Of a DNA stretch of 64,000 nucleotides, positions 32,394 to 40,279 are shown one piece after another (position 1 is the stretch's first letter; each line of letters opens with the position of its first letter). Source of the stretch: CBDDIP01 sp965229005 (GTDB lineage Bacteria; Actinomycetota; Acidimicrobiia; Acidimicrobiales; Ilumatobacteraceae). The position numbers were made by a program, and so were the translations under genes. Under the pieces are notes generated by a model. That model was given only the letters and a program-made list of their open reading frames with translations, was not told the origin of the DNA and made no database searches. Location of the stretch: assembly GCA_965229005.1 (NCBI GenBank), contig CBDDIP010000002.1, positions 2,232,001 to 2,296,000 on the forward strand. Direction: 5' to 3'.

Positions 32394-32866
32394 TCGGCCT
32401 GTTGCGTAAGGCCGGGTCGGCGATCGCCGCCCGGTACCGCCGCCTCGAGCACTCGACCAAGGCGGGCATCACCACAGCGTGGATCGCCGCCGTGTCGGTG
32501 TTCGGCGTGAGCGTGCTCGGGTTCCTCGCCGACGTGCAGCAGTGGGCCGGCACCGAGGGCGCGCACTTCCCGTCGGTCAACCCAATCGGCAAGGCGGCCG
32601 CATCGCTCGTCGTTGCCGGCGTCGCCGGCACGTTGAACGTGCTGTTCCGCAAGGTCAAGCCCGGCCCGACCTACACCCGCTTCTCGCCCGAGGAGCGTGC
32701 CGCCGCTGTGGATCGGGCGATCCAGAACTCCAACGGGTTCTACGTCTCGACGATCGACGAGACGCATCCGCCGGCGTGGTCACCGATCCCGCCCGGTGCG
32801 CCGTCCACCGGCACTACCTCGACGTCGTCGACGACGTCGACCACCACCCCGTCCAAGGAGGACTGA
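32390..32866 (+). CDS. Holin-like protein with Ser/Thr tail (158 aa)
   Basis: Two membrane segments: STKAGITTAWIAAVSVFGV continuing into SVLGFLADVQQW, and NPIGKAAASLVVAGVAGTLN. A basic N-terminus (LLRKAGSAIAARYRRLE) and a long Ser/Thr tail follow. Two-pass proteins like this are common actinophage holins. GTG at 32390 in a GTGA overlap. With 31361 and 31723 it makes three membrane proteins near the endolysin; which one is the pore-former is open. Confidence 0.6.
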   Translation: MIGLLRKAGSAIAARYRRLEHSTKAGITTAWIAAVSVFGVSVLGFLADVQQWAGTEGAHFPSVNPIGKAAASLVVAGVAGTLNVLFRKVKPGPTYTRFSPEERAAAVDRAIQNSNGFYVSTIDETHPPAWSPIPPGAPSTGTTSTSSTTSTTTPSKED

Positions 32867-32868
32867 CC

Positions 32869-33483
32869 ATGCCGTACACCACAGCAGGCCGCAACGCGAT
32901 CGGCACCTCCGGCAAGGCCGGGCTCCCGTACATCGGTCTGATGACCGACGTCAACGGCACCGAGCTCGCTGGCGGCAGCTACGCGCGCGTTGCTCTGGCG
33001 CTCGGTGCGATGTCCGCCGGGAAGTGCTCGAACTCGGGCGCCTTGGCGATCAACGTCCCGGCCGCCGGCGCACCCGCGGCGCTCGGGATCTTCGACGCAT
33101 CGACCGCCGGGAACCTGCTCGGCACGTTCCCGCTCGGCGACTCGACGCAGTACGTCGACGGCGTCGGCGTGGTCGACACGATCGCCAACGACACGATCCT
33201 CTCGCGTGGCCACGGGCTGACCACAGACGACCGGGTGTTCTTCTCGGCGATCATGGGCGAGTCGCTCCCGGCCGGCATCTCGGCCACCGCCCTGTACTTC
33301 GTGCTCGCCTCCGGGTTGACGACTGACGCGTTCAAGATCTCGACGACGTCGGGTGGCGGTGCACTGGACATCACCGGGCTCGGCGAGGCGGCGTTCTGGA
33401 AGACGGTGCCACAGGTGTTCGCCTCGGCTGGCACGGTGAGCTACGCCATCGGCCAGCTCGTCATCGACCTGACGGCGATCTGA
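32869..33483 (+). CDS. Structural or fibre-associated hypothetical protein (204 aa)
   Basis: Good ribosome-binding site (aaggagg). A 204-residue Gly/Ala/Ser-rich beta protein: YTTAGRNAIGTSGKAGLPYI, YARVALALGAMSAGKCSN, DTILSRGHGLTTDDRVFF, SAIMGESLPAGISATALYFV. The fragment GLTTDDRVFF...LPAGIS...YFV is the type of repeated virion domain seen in phage tail and fibre proteins (ubiquitin/actin-like ridge domains). Likely part of the adsorption apparatus. Confidence 0.55.
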   Translation: MPYTTAGRNAIGTSGKAGLPYIGLMTDVNGTELAGGSYARVALALGAMSAGKCSNSGALAINVPAAGAPAALGIFDASTAGNLLGTFPLGDSTQYVDGVGVVDTIANDTILSRGHGLTTDDRVFFSAIMGESLPAGISATALYFVLASGLTTDAFKISTTSGGGALDITGLGEAAFWKTVPQVFASAGTVSYAIGQLVIDLTAI

Positions 33484-33485
33484 CC

Positions 33486-33956
33486 ATGACCGCCCCGATT
33501 TACGACATCGACACCGGCGGCACCGTCTCGCTCTCGGCTGCGACGGCGAAGTCGATCCTCGGCGCGAAGGCGCACGCCAACTCTGGGCTGCTGCTCGAGT
33601 CGTTCTGGTTGGGCCTCACGGGCGTCACCGCGTCGGAGGTGCCCGGCTCCGTCGAGCTCTGCTACTGCACGTTCGGCGCGAACCCGCCGGGCACCAACTC
33701 GTCGTCGGTGACCCCCGTGCAACGGTCCGGTCGTGTGCTGACCGCCGGCTTCACTGCCGCCAAGACCTGGTCGACAGAGCCGACCACGATCACGGTGATC
33801 CGGTCGTTCCCGTTGTCACCGAACGGTGGGCTCGTGCTGTACGACTTCCCGCTCGGGACCGAGCCCGACACGGCACTCGGCGAGGGCCTGTTGCTGCGTC
33901 TCAACTACGCCGCCGCTTCAGCGGTGCGCGCGTCCATGTCGTTCTCGCGCTGCTGA
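33486..33956 (+). CDS. Hypothetical virion protein (156 aa)
   Basis: A 156-residue beta-rich protein with a 2-bp gap from the previous stop. It starts YDIDTGGTVSLSAATAKSIL and continues WLGLTGVTASEVPGSVEL. It ends with LLLRLNYAAASAVRASMSF. The pattern of a compact beta barrel with N-terminal GGT/VSL matches small actinophage structural proteins of unknown role. It lies in the fibre module. Confidence 0.5.
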   Translation: MTAPIYDIDTGGTVSLSAATAKSILGAKAHANSGLLLESFWLGLTGVTASEVPGSVELCYCTFGANPPGTNSSSVTPVQRSGRVLTAGFTAAKTWSTEPTTITVIRSFPLSPNGGLVLYDFPLGTEPDTALGEGLLLRLNYAAASAVRASMSFSRC

Positions 33957-33969
33957 GGAGCTCGCCACC

Positions 33970-34365
33970 ATGTCCAAGGTCATCATCAAGGAAGCCGTCG
34001 TGTTCTGCGAGACGGACCCGGCCACCCCGTGCGGGCTGATCACCGTCGCCGGCGAGACGCCCGACTTCTACCGGGCTGTCAACGTCGCCGGACCGAACTC
34101 CGTCGAGCAGCGCTTCGATTCGTTCGACGAGGCGGTCGCGCACTGTGTTGCGCATGCAGACGCGATCGACTCGACCGACGTCAGCGACAAGGCGACGCGC
34201 CTCGACTACGAGCGTCGCATCGCCGCCAAGAACGACGAGCTCGCCGCGAAGGAGGCCGAGCTCGTCGCCAAGGACGAGGAGATCGTCAAGCTCCGGCTCG
34301 AGCGCGACCAGAAGGCCGCCGAGGCTGAGGCCGCCGTCGGGGTTGCTGTCCCGATCAAGGGCTGA
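33970..34365 (+). CDS. Hypothetical protein with C-terminal coiled coil (131 aa)
   Basis: The N-terminal half is globular (VIIKEAVVFCETDPATPCG, FYRAVNVAGPNSVEQRF). The C-terminal half is a strong coiled coil (RIAAKNDELAAKEAELVAK, DEEIVKLRLERDQKAAEAE). Ribosome-binding site gagg. It may be an oligomerising adaptor in the fibre module, by inference. Confidence 0.5.
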   Translation: MSKVIIKEAVVFCETDPATPCGLITVAGETPDFYRAVNVAGPNSVEQRFDSFDEAVAHCVAHADAIDSTDVSDKATRLDYERRIAAKNDELAAKEAELVAKDEEIVKLRLERDQKAAEAEAAVGVAVPIKG

Positions 34366-34368
34366 CCG

Positions 34369-35061
34369 GTGGCGGCACCGTCGATCGCCGGGACGATTGA
34401 GGTCAACGACGGCAGCAGCATCACCGTCACCAAGCCGGCCGGCGGCGCGGCCGGTGACATCTACATCGTCTGCTGCACCGTCGAGTCGGGAGCCAGCCCG
34501 GGCCTCTCGCTGACCGGGTTCACGGCGATCGGGGCCGAGGCCGGCAACAACGGTGGCGGGCAGGCGTCGTGGTCGCTGACGTTCTGGCGGGTGTACGACG
34601 GCACCGAAGGATCGACCTTCGGGCCCGTCACAGGCACCGGCGGCGACTACACCAACCTCGAGTCGCTGATCATCCGCGGCGCAGACACCGGCACCGCGCC
34701 GATCGTCGGGGCGCCATACGGCGGGTTCACCGATCCACATGGCATCGGCGGGCTCACGACGGTCACGAACGACTCGCTCGTCATCGCCGACTTCACTGCC
34801 TACTTCGGGCTCGGCAGCCCCGTCACCCCGCCGTCGGGGTTCTCGTTGGAGAGCGTGCACTCGGGCAACTCGTCGTACATCTGGTCGCTGGTGAAGACGA
34901 CCGCCGGTGCGGTCGGCACCGCGACGGTCACGTACGGGTTCGACACGGCGGCATCCGGTCGGATGTTCGCCTTCGCCCCGTCGGGTGGTGGTGGTGCGCC
35001 GGCAGGGCGCCCAACGATCGTCGTGCCGCCGACAGCGCTGCACCGTGCAGCGAACTGGTGA
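34369..35061 (+). CDS. Putative tail fibre-type beta protein (230 aa)
   Basis: A 230-residue beta-sandwich-like protein: SITVTKPAGGAAGDIYIVCC, GFTAIGAEAGNNGGGQASW, NDSLVIADFTAYFG, AVGTATVTYGFDTAASGRM, with an exposed Gly/Pro tail. The start VTKPAGGAAGDIYI matches a repeated module found in phage tail and adhesion proteins, where 'p-gv-gD-lv' precedes a jelly roll. GTG start. Confidence 0.55.
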   Translation: MAAPSIAGTIEVNDGSSITVTKPAGGAAGDIYIVCCTVESGASPGLSLTGFTAIGAEAGNNGGGQASWSLTFWRVYDGTEGSTFGPVTGTGGDYTNLESLIIRGADTGTAPIVGAPYGGFTDPHGIGGLTTVTNDSLVIADFTAYFGLGSPVTPPSGFSLESVHSGNSSYIWSLVKTTAGAVGTATVTYGFDTAASGRMFAFAPSGGGGAPAGRPTIVVPPTALHRAANW

Positions 35062-35069
35062 GGTGAGTC

Positions 35070-36053
35070 GTGGCCCGTCTCGGTAGAGCCCAACCCCGCA
35101 ACGTCATCATCGTCCGCGCCCCGGCGGCGGCCGCTCCCGTGGACTTCGCCGCCTACTGCGTCGCTGCGATCGGTGGCATGTCCACCGGTGCAGCCGCGCG
35201 CGAGCTCACCGGCTCAGCCGTCGCTCTCGCCGGCGGCATGTCGGTGCCGGCCGCCACCCACGGCGTCACCGGACAGGCGACCGCCGCGCTCGGCGCGGCT
35301 TCGCAACCCTCGGCATCGCACGACGTCGTCGCCTCGAGCACGGCGCTCCTCGGCCCTGCGGCGACCGGAGCCTTGACCGTCGACCGGGCGGCGGCCGCCC
35401 AGGCGCTGCTCGGCCCGATGGCCACCGGGGCCCTCGCCCGTGACACCCCGCTCGCCGCGGCCGCTGTGATCGGCGGGACCGTCGTCGCTGCGATCTCGGT
35501 CGCCGGCGACTTCGCCGCGTACTGCACCGCCGCCGGCGGTGGCACGGTGATCGGCTTCGCGACGCACGACCTGACCCTCTCCGAGATCGCCGCTCTCGGC
35601 GGGCTGGCCACCGGCGCCGCCGCCCGTGACACGTCTGCAGGAGCGACGGCTGCTGTGGGAGGCGCCACGATCGCCGCTGCGGCACATGACGTTCTCGCCA
35701 CCGCGACCGGGTTACTCGGCGCCACGGGGCAAGGAGCCGCCAATCCGGGCCGAATCGCGGCAGCGACCGCAGCGCTCGGCGCGACGGCGACCGGGAATGC
35801 CGGCAACACCCGCACCGTGGCCGCCACAGCGGTCCTCGGATCCACAGTCGCCGGCGCCATGACGTTGCGGCTCACACTGGCGGCGAACGCGCCGATCGGC
35901 GGCATCGCGTACAAGCTCGTCGTGATCGAGACGGCACCCGGTGTGCTGCGCCTCGTTGGCCCGTTCACGAGCGAGATCGATCTGGAGCTCGCCGGCGCCC
36001 GGATCGTGCTGATCATCGAGGTCCCCGAGGCCTCGCTCGACCTGGAGGTCTGA
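35070..36053 (+). CDS. Repetitive Ala/Gly-rich virion protein, 20-residue period (327 aa)
   Basis: About a dozen imperfect 20-residue repeats of the type ALLGPMATGALARDTPLAAA fill residues about 25-270. Their core is a-LG-xATGA-xx-D. One repeat (around residues 140-165) has a longer insert. An ordered C-terminal domain (KLVVIETAPGVLRLVG, SEIDLELAGARIVLIIEV) follows. Regular repeats of this kind suggest an elongated fibre or stalk. Ribosome-binding site gaggtg, GTG start. Located at the distal end of the virion operon. Confidence 0.6.
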   Translation: MARLGRAQPRNVIIVRAPAAAAPVDFAAYCVAAIGGMSTGAAARELTGSAVALAGGMSVPAATHGVTGQATAALGAASQPSASHDVVASSTALLGPAATGALTVDRAAAAQALLGPMATGALARDTPLAAAAVIGGTVVAAISVAGDFAAYCTAAGGGTVIGFATHDLTLSEIAALGGLATGAAARDTSAGATAAVGGATIAAAAHDVLATATGLLGATGQGAANPGRIAAATAALGATATGNAGNTRTVAATAVLGSTVAGAMTLRLTLAANAPIGGIAYKLVVIETAPGVLRLVGPFTSEIDLELAGARIVLIIEVPEASLDLEV

Positions 36054-36055
36054 CC

Positions 36056-36376
36056 GTGCCCAAGCTCGTACCCGACGTCGGCGACGTCGCTCGCATCTTC
36101 GCCCGGATCTACGCCGCGCCGACCGCCGACCAGCAAGCCGGCGGTGAGCGCGGCGCCCCGGTCGATCCGACGTCGTCGACGGTCAAGGTCACCGACCCCA
36201 AGGGCGGCGTCGTCTCGTACACGACGATCGCCAACCCGTCGATGTTCACGCACTTCGGCACCGGCGAGTGGTCGATCGACATCCCCGTCACCCTGCCCGG
36301 CACGTGGGCGACGAAGTGGATCGCCGCCGGCGCCGTCGTCGCTGTGGAGACCAAGACGTTCGTCGTCAACGCCTGA
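36056..36376 (+). CDS. Last gene of the virion operon, beta-domain protein (106 aa)
   Basis: A 106-residue protein: VGDVARIFARIYAAPTADQ, STVKVTDPKGGVVSYTT, FGTGEWSIDIPVTLPGTW, VAVETKTFVVNA. The pattern (KVTDP-G, w-i-i-vt-PGTW) is that of a small Ig-like domain often found in phage tail or head proteins. GTG start 2 bp after the previous stop; a strong terminator follows. Confidence 0.55.
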   Translation: MPKLVPDVGDVARIFARIYAAPTADQQAGGERGAPVDPTSSTVKVTDPKGGVVSYTTIANPSMFTHFGTGEWSIDIPVTLPGTWATKWIAAGAVVAVETKTFVVNA

Positions 36377-36460
36377 CCCCATCGCTCACTGCGAGGACCG
36401 AACCGAGGTGATGCGCGATGGACTGATCTCGGAGCGACGCTCCCGCCACGCCACGAGACG

Positions 36461-36508
36461 CAACGAGCCCCCGGACCCGCCATCGTGGCGGGCGCCGGGG
36501 GCTCGTTG
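36461..36508. terminator. Strong terminator at end of virion operon
   Basis: A 14-bp perfect stem, caacgagcccccgg (36461-36474) with ccgggggctcgttg (36495-36508), encloses a second 7-bp stem (cccgcca/tggcggg, 36476-36492). T-rich bases follow on the + strand. It separates the rightward virion operon from the leftward cargo operon and could act in both directions. Confidence 0.8.
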
Positions 36509-36572
36509 TCGTTCTGCCGATGATCGCCGTTAGTGGCCGCCGAGGCGGACGCCTCGGTATGAGCGTCTCGGG

Positions 36573-37379
36573 CTAGATCCGTTCGAGTCGCGTCAGCGCT
36601 CCGTCGACGGCGTCCAGCATCGGCGGAAGGATCTCGTGCAGGCGTGCGATGCCGACGCTCGGCGCGTCGATTGCTACTGCGAGCTGGAAGCGGGGGTCGA
36701 AGTCGCGCGGCTCGCCCGGCGGCGGTTTTGGGATGACGCACATAGTCCCGCCGACGTCGATGTTCTTCTCGAGCGGGTTCCAGAAAAGTTCCGCGAACGG
36801 CATGTCGTCGATCGACGCGGGCACGCCGCCGGGCGGTGGGTTGCGCTGCATACGCCAGAGCATCTTCGCTCGCGTGTCAAAGCTGACGGCGAACGCGATC
36901 GCTGCCACGAGCAGATCCTGGTGCTTGTCGGCGACGTCGAGCTCGTGAGCTTGCCAGAGCAGCTCGCCCGCGCCGCCGGCGAACGGTTCCATCCGGATGA
37001 CTTCGTCGATCGCTGTTGACCGCGCGCCCTTGAGGCGTCTCTCGACCTCGGCGCGAAGCTGCTGGGGCGATGGAGTGACCGGGCCGCGCAGGATCGGGAA
37101 CTGGGTCGTCGTGCGGATCGTGCCGCCGCCGCGCGTGACGAGCTCACAGGCGATGTGGTCGAGGGCTGAACGGGCGTTGTGTACGAGGTCGCCAAGCACG
37201 ACGGCGATCGTCGCCGGCGGCTCCTCGATGGCTGACAGGATGAAATGCAGGTCGTCGCCGACCTCGCGTATCTCGACTTCCGGAGCGGCGATCTTCGCCC
37301 ATTCGGAGGCGATGCCGAACGCCTCGTCGAGGAAGCGACGCGCCCGATCGAGCTTGGCGCGGCTGCTCGTCGTCGTCAT
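36573..37379 (-). CDS. Cargo protein A, conserved R-x4-H family of unknown function (268 aa)
   Basis: A 268-residue soluble protein, paralogous to the next gene. Shared landmarks: VLGDLVHNARSALDHIACEL (about residues 79-98, motif H-N-x-R-S-A-L-D-H), a following TTQFPIL, and ELDVADKHQDLLVAAIAF (motif D-K-H). The R-x4-H spacing is what HEPN-type RNases use, but the fold is not established. The ATG at 37379 is chosen because homology to the paralogue begins there. It is the last gene of a three-gene leftward operon in the phage cargo position. Confidence 0.7.
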   Translation of the reverse strand: MTTTSSRAKLDRARRFLDEAFGIASEWAKIAAPEVEIREVGDDLHFILSAIEEPPATIAVVLGDLVHNARSALDHIACELVTRGGGTIRTTTQFPILRGPVTPSPQQLRAEVERRLKGARSTAIDEVIRMEPFAGGAGELLWQAHELDVADKHQDLLVAAIAFAVSFDTRAKMLWRMQRNPPPGGVPASIDDMPFAELFWNPLEKNIDVGGTMCVIPKPPPGEPRDFDPRFQLAVAIDAPSVGIARLHEILPPMLDAVDGALTRLERI

Positions 37380-37401
37380 GAGGTACACATCCGATGCGCG
37401 G

Positions 37402-38256
37402 TCATTGGTCTGCGGCAATGAGCGCTTGAAGGAGTCTGGCGACGAGTCCCTCGACGGTGCGGCTGATCGTGTTGAGGTGTTCGCCTCGGAGCGAGTGTTC
37501 GCTGTCGATGGTGATGCGAAGGTCCTCGATGCGCAGGGTGGTCGGCGCGCGAATGACATCCGCGGCGGTTGAGAATTCGACGGTGGCCACGACGTCGCCG
37601 TCGCCGGGTGTGGTGCGTCCGGCCGCGAACGCCACGACCGTGCCGCCGTGCTCTCCTAGGTCGAAGTCGAACGGATCCGTTTCCTCATCGAGGCTGGCGG
37701 TGACGACGACGACCGAAAGCGCACGATGCTTGTCGCCGAGCTCGAGCCGGTGGAGATCGGCGAGCGCATGCGACTCGCCGTCGGACAGGCCGGTCGCCCA
37801 CGGTTGCGCTGCGTCGATGACGTCGAGGATTCGTGTGCTCGTGATGCCGCCAACCATCCGGTCCCGATCGGCTCGGTACTTCGCTTCGTTGTCGAGCAGC
37901 GGGAACTGCACCTGCCGATCGCCGCCATCGCTGCGATTCGCAACGGGCACGGTCGACTCCATGCACTCGAAGAGCGCGTGGTCGAGTGCTGCCCGCAGGT
38001 TGTGCAGGAAGTCGCCGATTATCGCCGACCACTCCTCGGTCGGCGGCAGGGTGGCCACTCGAGCGGTGAACGTGTGCTCGCGACCGTCGTCGGAAACGTG
38101 GTGATCGACCGCCATCGGGTGGTCCGTGCGATAGGCGTCGAACGATGCCTGGAGTTCCTTGAGGTGTGTCCGCGCTCGGCCGAGCTTGGTTCGCGCGCTG
38201 CGGAGCAAATGGTCGGTCTCGCTCACGGTGCTCAAATCCGCGGCGTCAGCCGGCAT
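37402..38256 (-). CDS. Cargo protein B, paralogue of cargo protein A (284 aa)
   Basis: Same family: IIGDFLHNLRAALDHALFEC (about residues 97-116), VQFPLLD, and LHRLELGDKHRALSVVVVTA. Helical N-terminus (RSARTKLGRARTHLKELQAS). Sequence identity with protein A is low outside these blocks, so the duplication is old or the two were acquired as a pair. The start ATG at 38256 overlaps the lipoprotein gene end by 11 bp. I know similar proteins as uncharacterised in actinobacteria and cannot assign a function. Confidence 0.7.
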   Translation of the reverse strand: MPADAADLSTVSETDHLLRSARTKLGRARTHLKELQASFDAYRTDHPMAVDHHVSDDGREHTFTARVATLPPTEEWSAIIGDFLHNLRAALDHALFECMESTVPVANRSDGGDRQVQFPLLDNEAKYRADRDRMVGGITSTRILDVIDAAQPWATGLSDGESHALADLHRLELGDKHRALSVVVVTASLDEETDPFDFDLGEHGGTVVAFAAGRTTPGDGDVVATVEFSTAADVIRAPTTLRIEDLRITIDSEHSLRGEHLNTISRTVEGLVARLLQALIAADQ

Positions 38257-39085
38257 TGAACGTCCAGTTGCCGTCGGCGACGACCTCGATGATGGCTGGA
38301 CCGGGCGGGATCGGTTGGCGTCCGTTGTAGGCGCCAATCTCGTTGATCAGTCCGTCGCTGTCGCTGGCGGTGGTGACGTGGACGATGAAGTTGCGCTCAC
38401 CGTCGTGGGCCACTGTGAAGATTCCGCCGTCACCCTGGTAGAGCACCACCTGTGATCCGATGCCCCCGAAGGCCGGGTCGTCGACCGACTGGAGGTCGGT
38501 GATGGTCAGGAGATCGAACGTCCACGCGCCGTCGGCTTGGACTTGGAGGAAGCGGATGTCGGCTGGGTCGCCGAAGGATGCGAGCGTGACGGTGCCCGAC
38601 CATGTGCCGATCTCGTTGACGACGCCGTCGACGCGCTGCAGGTTGGCGTCGAGGGCGGTGACGATGAAGTTGCGGCGGCCTGTGTGCGATGCCCGGACGA
38701 AGAGCGAAGTGTTGCCGACACCGAGGTCGACGACGTCGTCACCTCGGCCCTCGAAGTGTGGCGGCGGAGGTGGCAGGGTGGTGGTCGGTGCGAGCGTGGT
38801 GGTGAGTGCAACGGTCGAGTCGAACACAAACTTGCCGTCCTTGCACACCCACCGCTCGTAGGAAGTGTCCGTTGCATTGCGTGTTTCGGAGGCGCGGCCG
38901 GTGCACTCGGGCTTCTCGCTAGTCGTCGTGATCGCTTCGCTCGTGGTCGGAGCGTCGGTGACTGGTGCGAGCGTGGCGCTTGGCGAGGGGTCGGTCACTG
39001 ATGTCCGTTCGGTGGTGGTCGCACCGGTCGACGACGAGCAGCCGGCCAACAGCACCGCAGCGATGGTGATTGCAAAGCGTCTCAT
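38246..39085 (-). CDS. Phage-encoded lipoprotein with tandem beta-domains (279 aa)
   Basis: A signal peptide with lipobox, MRRFAITIAAVLLAGCSSS (Cys16), is followed by a Ser/Thr-rich stalk and a small Cys pair (PECTGR, WVCKDG). A Thr/Pro linker (TTTLPPPPP) leads to two copies of a 65-residue domain, each with RNFIV, NEIG and a final ADG-x-WTF. It would be anchored outside the membrane of the lysogen. First gene of the cargo operon. Superinfection exclusion or another lysogenic-conversion role is inferred from position. Confidence 0.75.
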   Translation of the reverse strand: MRRFAITIAAVLLAGCSSSTGATTTERTSVTDPSPSATLAPVTDAPTTSEAITTTSEKPECTGRASETRNATDTSYERWVCKDGKFVFDSTVALTTTLAPTTTLPPPPPHFEGRGDDVVDLGVGNTSLFVRASHTGRRNFIVTALDANLQRVDGVVNEIGTWSGTVTLASFGDPADIRFLQVQADGAWTFDLLTITDLQSVDDPAFGGIGSQVVLYQGDGGIFTVAHDGERNFIVHVTTASDSDGLINEIGAYNGRQPIPPGPAIIEVVADGNWTFNAG

Positions 39086-39224
39086 TGCCGCCCCCGTTCG
39101 TCGGGAGCCCACCGCTCGCGACCGTCGCAACGTACACGGCTCTGGCATCCCGATTGTTCAGCGATCGTCAAGATCGCCGCTCCGTGTAGGCGTCACGTTC
39201 ATTCGTGAGGTTTGGGGTTGGAGC

Positions 39225-40139
39225 TCAGGCTGCTGCGCGCCGCGCTGGTGTAGTCGAGCGTCGGATGCGCACACTGCGCGACCTCGTGGGTGCGCTCAAG
39301 GCGGGCCGGTAGAGCGTGCCCACGATGGCGGCGGCTTCGCCGGGGACGAACTGGGTGTAGATCGACGTCGTGGTCGGCGACGAGTGGCCGAGCATCTCCT
39401 GCGTCATGCGCAGGTCGCGGCCGGACTTTCGGTAGAACTCGGTCGCGTACGAGTGGCGCAGCTGGTGCCCGGAGGCGACGATGCCGCAGCTGTGGATGTG
39501 CTTGCGGAGGAACGCGGAGACTCGCCACGGTGTCAGGCGGCCGCCATCCGTGTGTCGGAACACGGGGCCCTTCATCGGCAGTCGGTGCCGTGCGAGCGCT
39601 TCGAGGATCTCGGGCCCGATCGGGATGACGCGCTGCTTGTTGCCTTTGCCGTGGACGATGATCACCGGCGGCTCGGCGGCCGCCATCACGTCGCGCGTGT
39701 CGAGGTTGGCGATCTCCATGCAGCGCAGCCCGGCGTGCGCGGCGAGCGTCAGCATCGCCGCGAGTGCGGTGTTCGGCGCCTGCTCGATGATGCGCAGCAC
39801 GTCCTCGGTCGGGATCGGTCGCGGCAGCGGCAGACGCAGCTTCGGTCGGATCAACCGCACCGTCGGGTCGGCGTCGATCAGCTCCTCGAGGACGGCCCAT
39901 TTGAAGAACATCCCGAGGTGCGAGATGTACGTGTACCGGCTCCGCGGTGCGAGCTTGGGGTGCTCGTCGATCCACAGCCCGAGGTCCTCGTAGGTGGCGT
40001 GAAGCAGCGGTTTGCCGATGGCATGTTCGCATCGGCTGAGGATGCTCATCCGCTTCTCGATCGTGCCCGGGCTGAGCGCCCGCCGTACTTGATCCCGTCG
40101 GAATTTCGCCAACGCTGGTGACCCCACATCGAGCAACAC
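39225..40139 (-). CDS. int: Tyrosine integrase
   Basis: A 304-residue tyrosine recombinase. N-terminal SAM-like core-binding domain (residues 1-100) and catalytic domain with AAHAGLRCMEIANL (R139), HGKGNKQRVIP (K165), GHQLRHSYATEF (H225, R228), LGHSSPTTTSIY (H252, Y261). It integrates and, with a directionality factor, excises the phage. GTG at 40139 is chosen because ggagg stands 5 nt before it. After the tyrosine comes a 43-residue basic tail ending RRAAA, which may be a degradation tag. In the prophage it is cut off from the repressor-side promoter. Confidence 0.92.
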   Translation of the reverse strand: MLLDVGSPALAKFRRDQVRRALSPGTIEKRMSILSRCEHAIGKPLLHATYEDLGLWIDEHPKLAPRSRYTYISHLGMFFKWAVLEELIDADPTVRLIRPKLRLPLPRPIPTEDVLRIIEQAPNTALAAMLTLAAHAGLRCMEIANLDTRDVMAAAEPPVIIVHGKGNKQRVIPIGPEILEALARHRLPMKGPVFRHTDGGRLTPWRVSAFLRKHIHSCGIVASGHQLRHSYATEFYRKSGRDLRMTQEMLGHSSPTTTSIYTQFVPGEAAAIVGTLYRPALSAPTRSRSVRIRRSTTPARRAAA

Positions 40140-40279
40140 TCCCGCCTCCCCGTCCGTCGGCCTGGAATGCGAGGAGCTTGGTGTGCGACGTCGCTGCGCG
40201 TCAACGGCCTTGCCGGAGTCTTGACGGCGGCGCGGTGCGAACTGCGCGACGTTCACGGGTCGACCTAAAGATCGGTGGT

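Noticed and set aside
36411..36533. 40-codon ORF with a gaggtg ribosome-binding site after the virion operon
   Set aside because: Its second half is the terminator hairpin itself, and the peptide is basic low-complexity.
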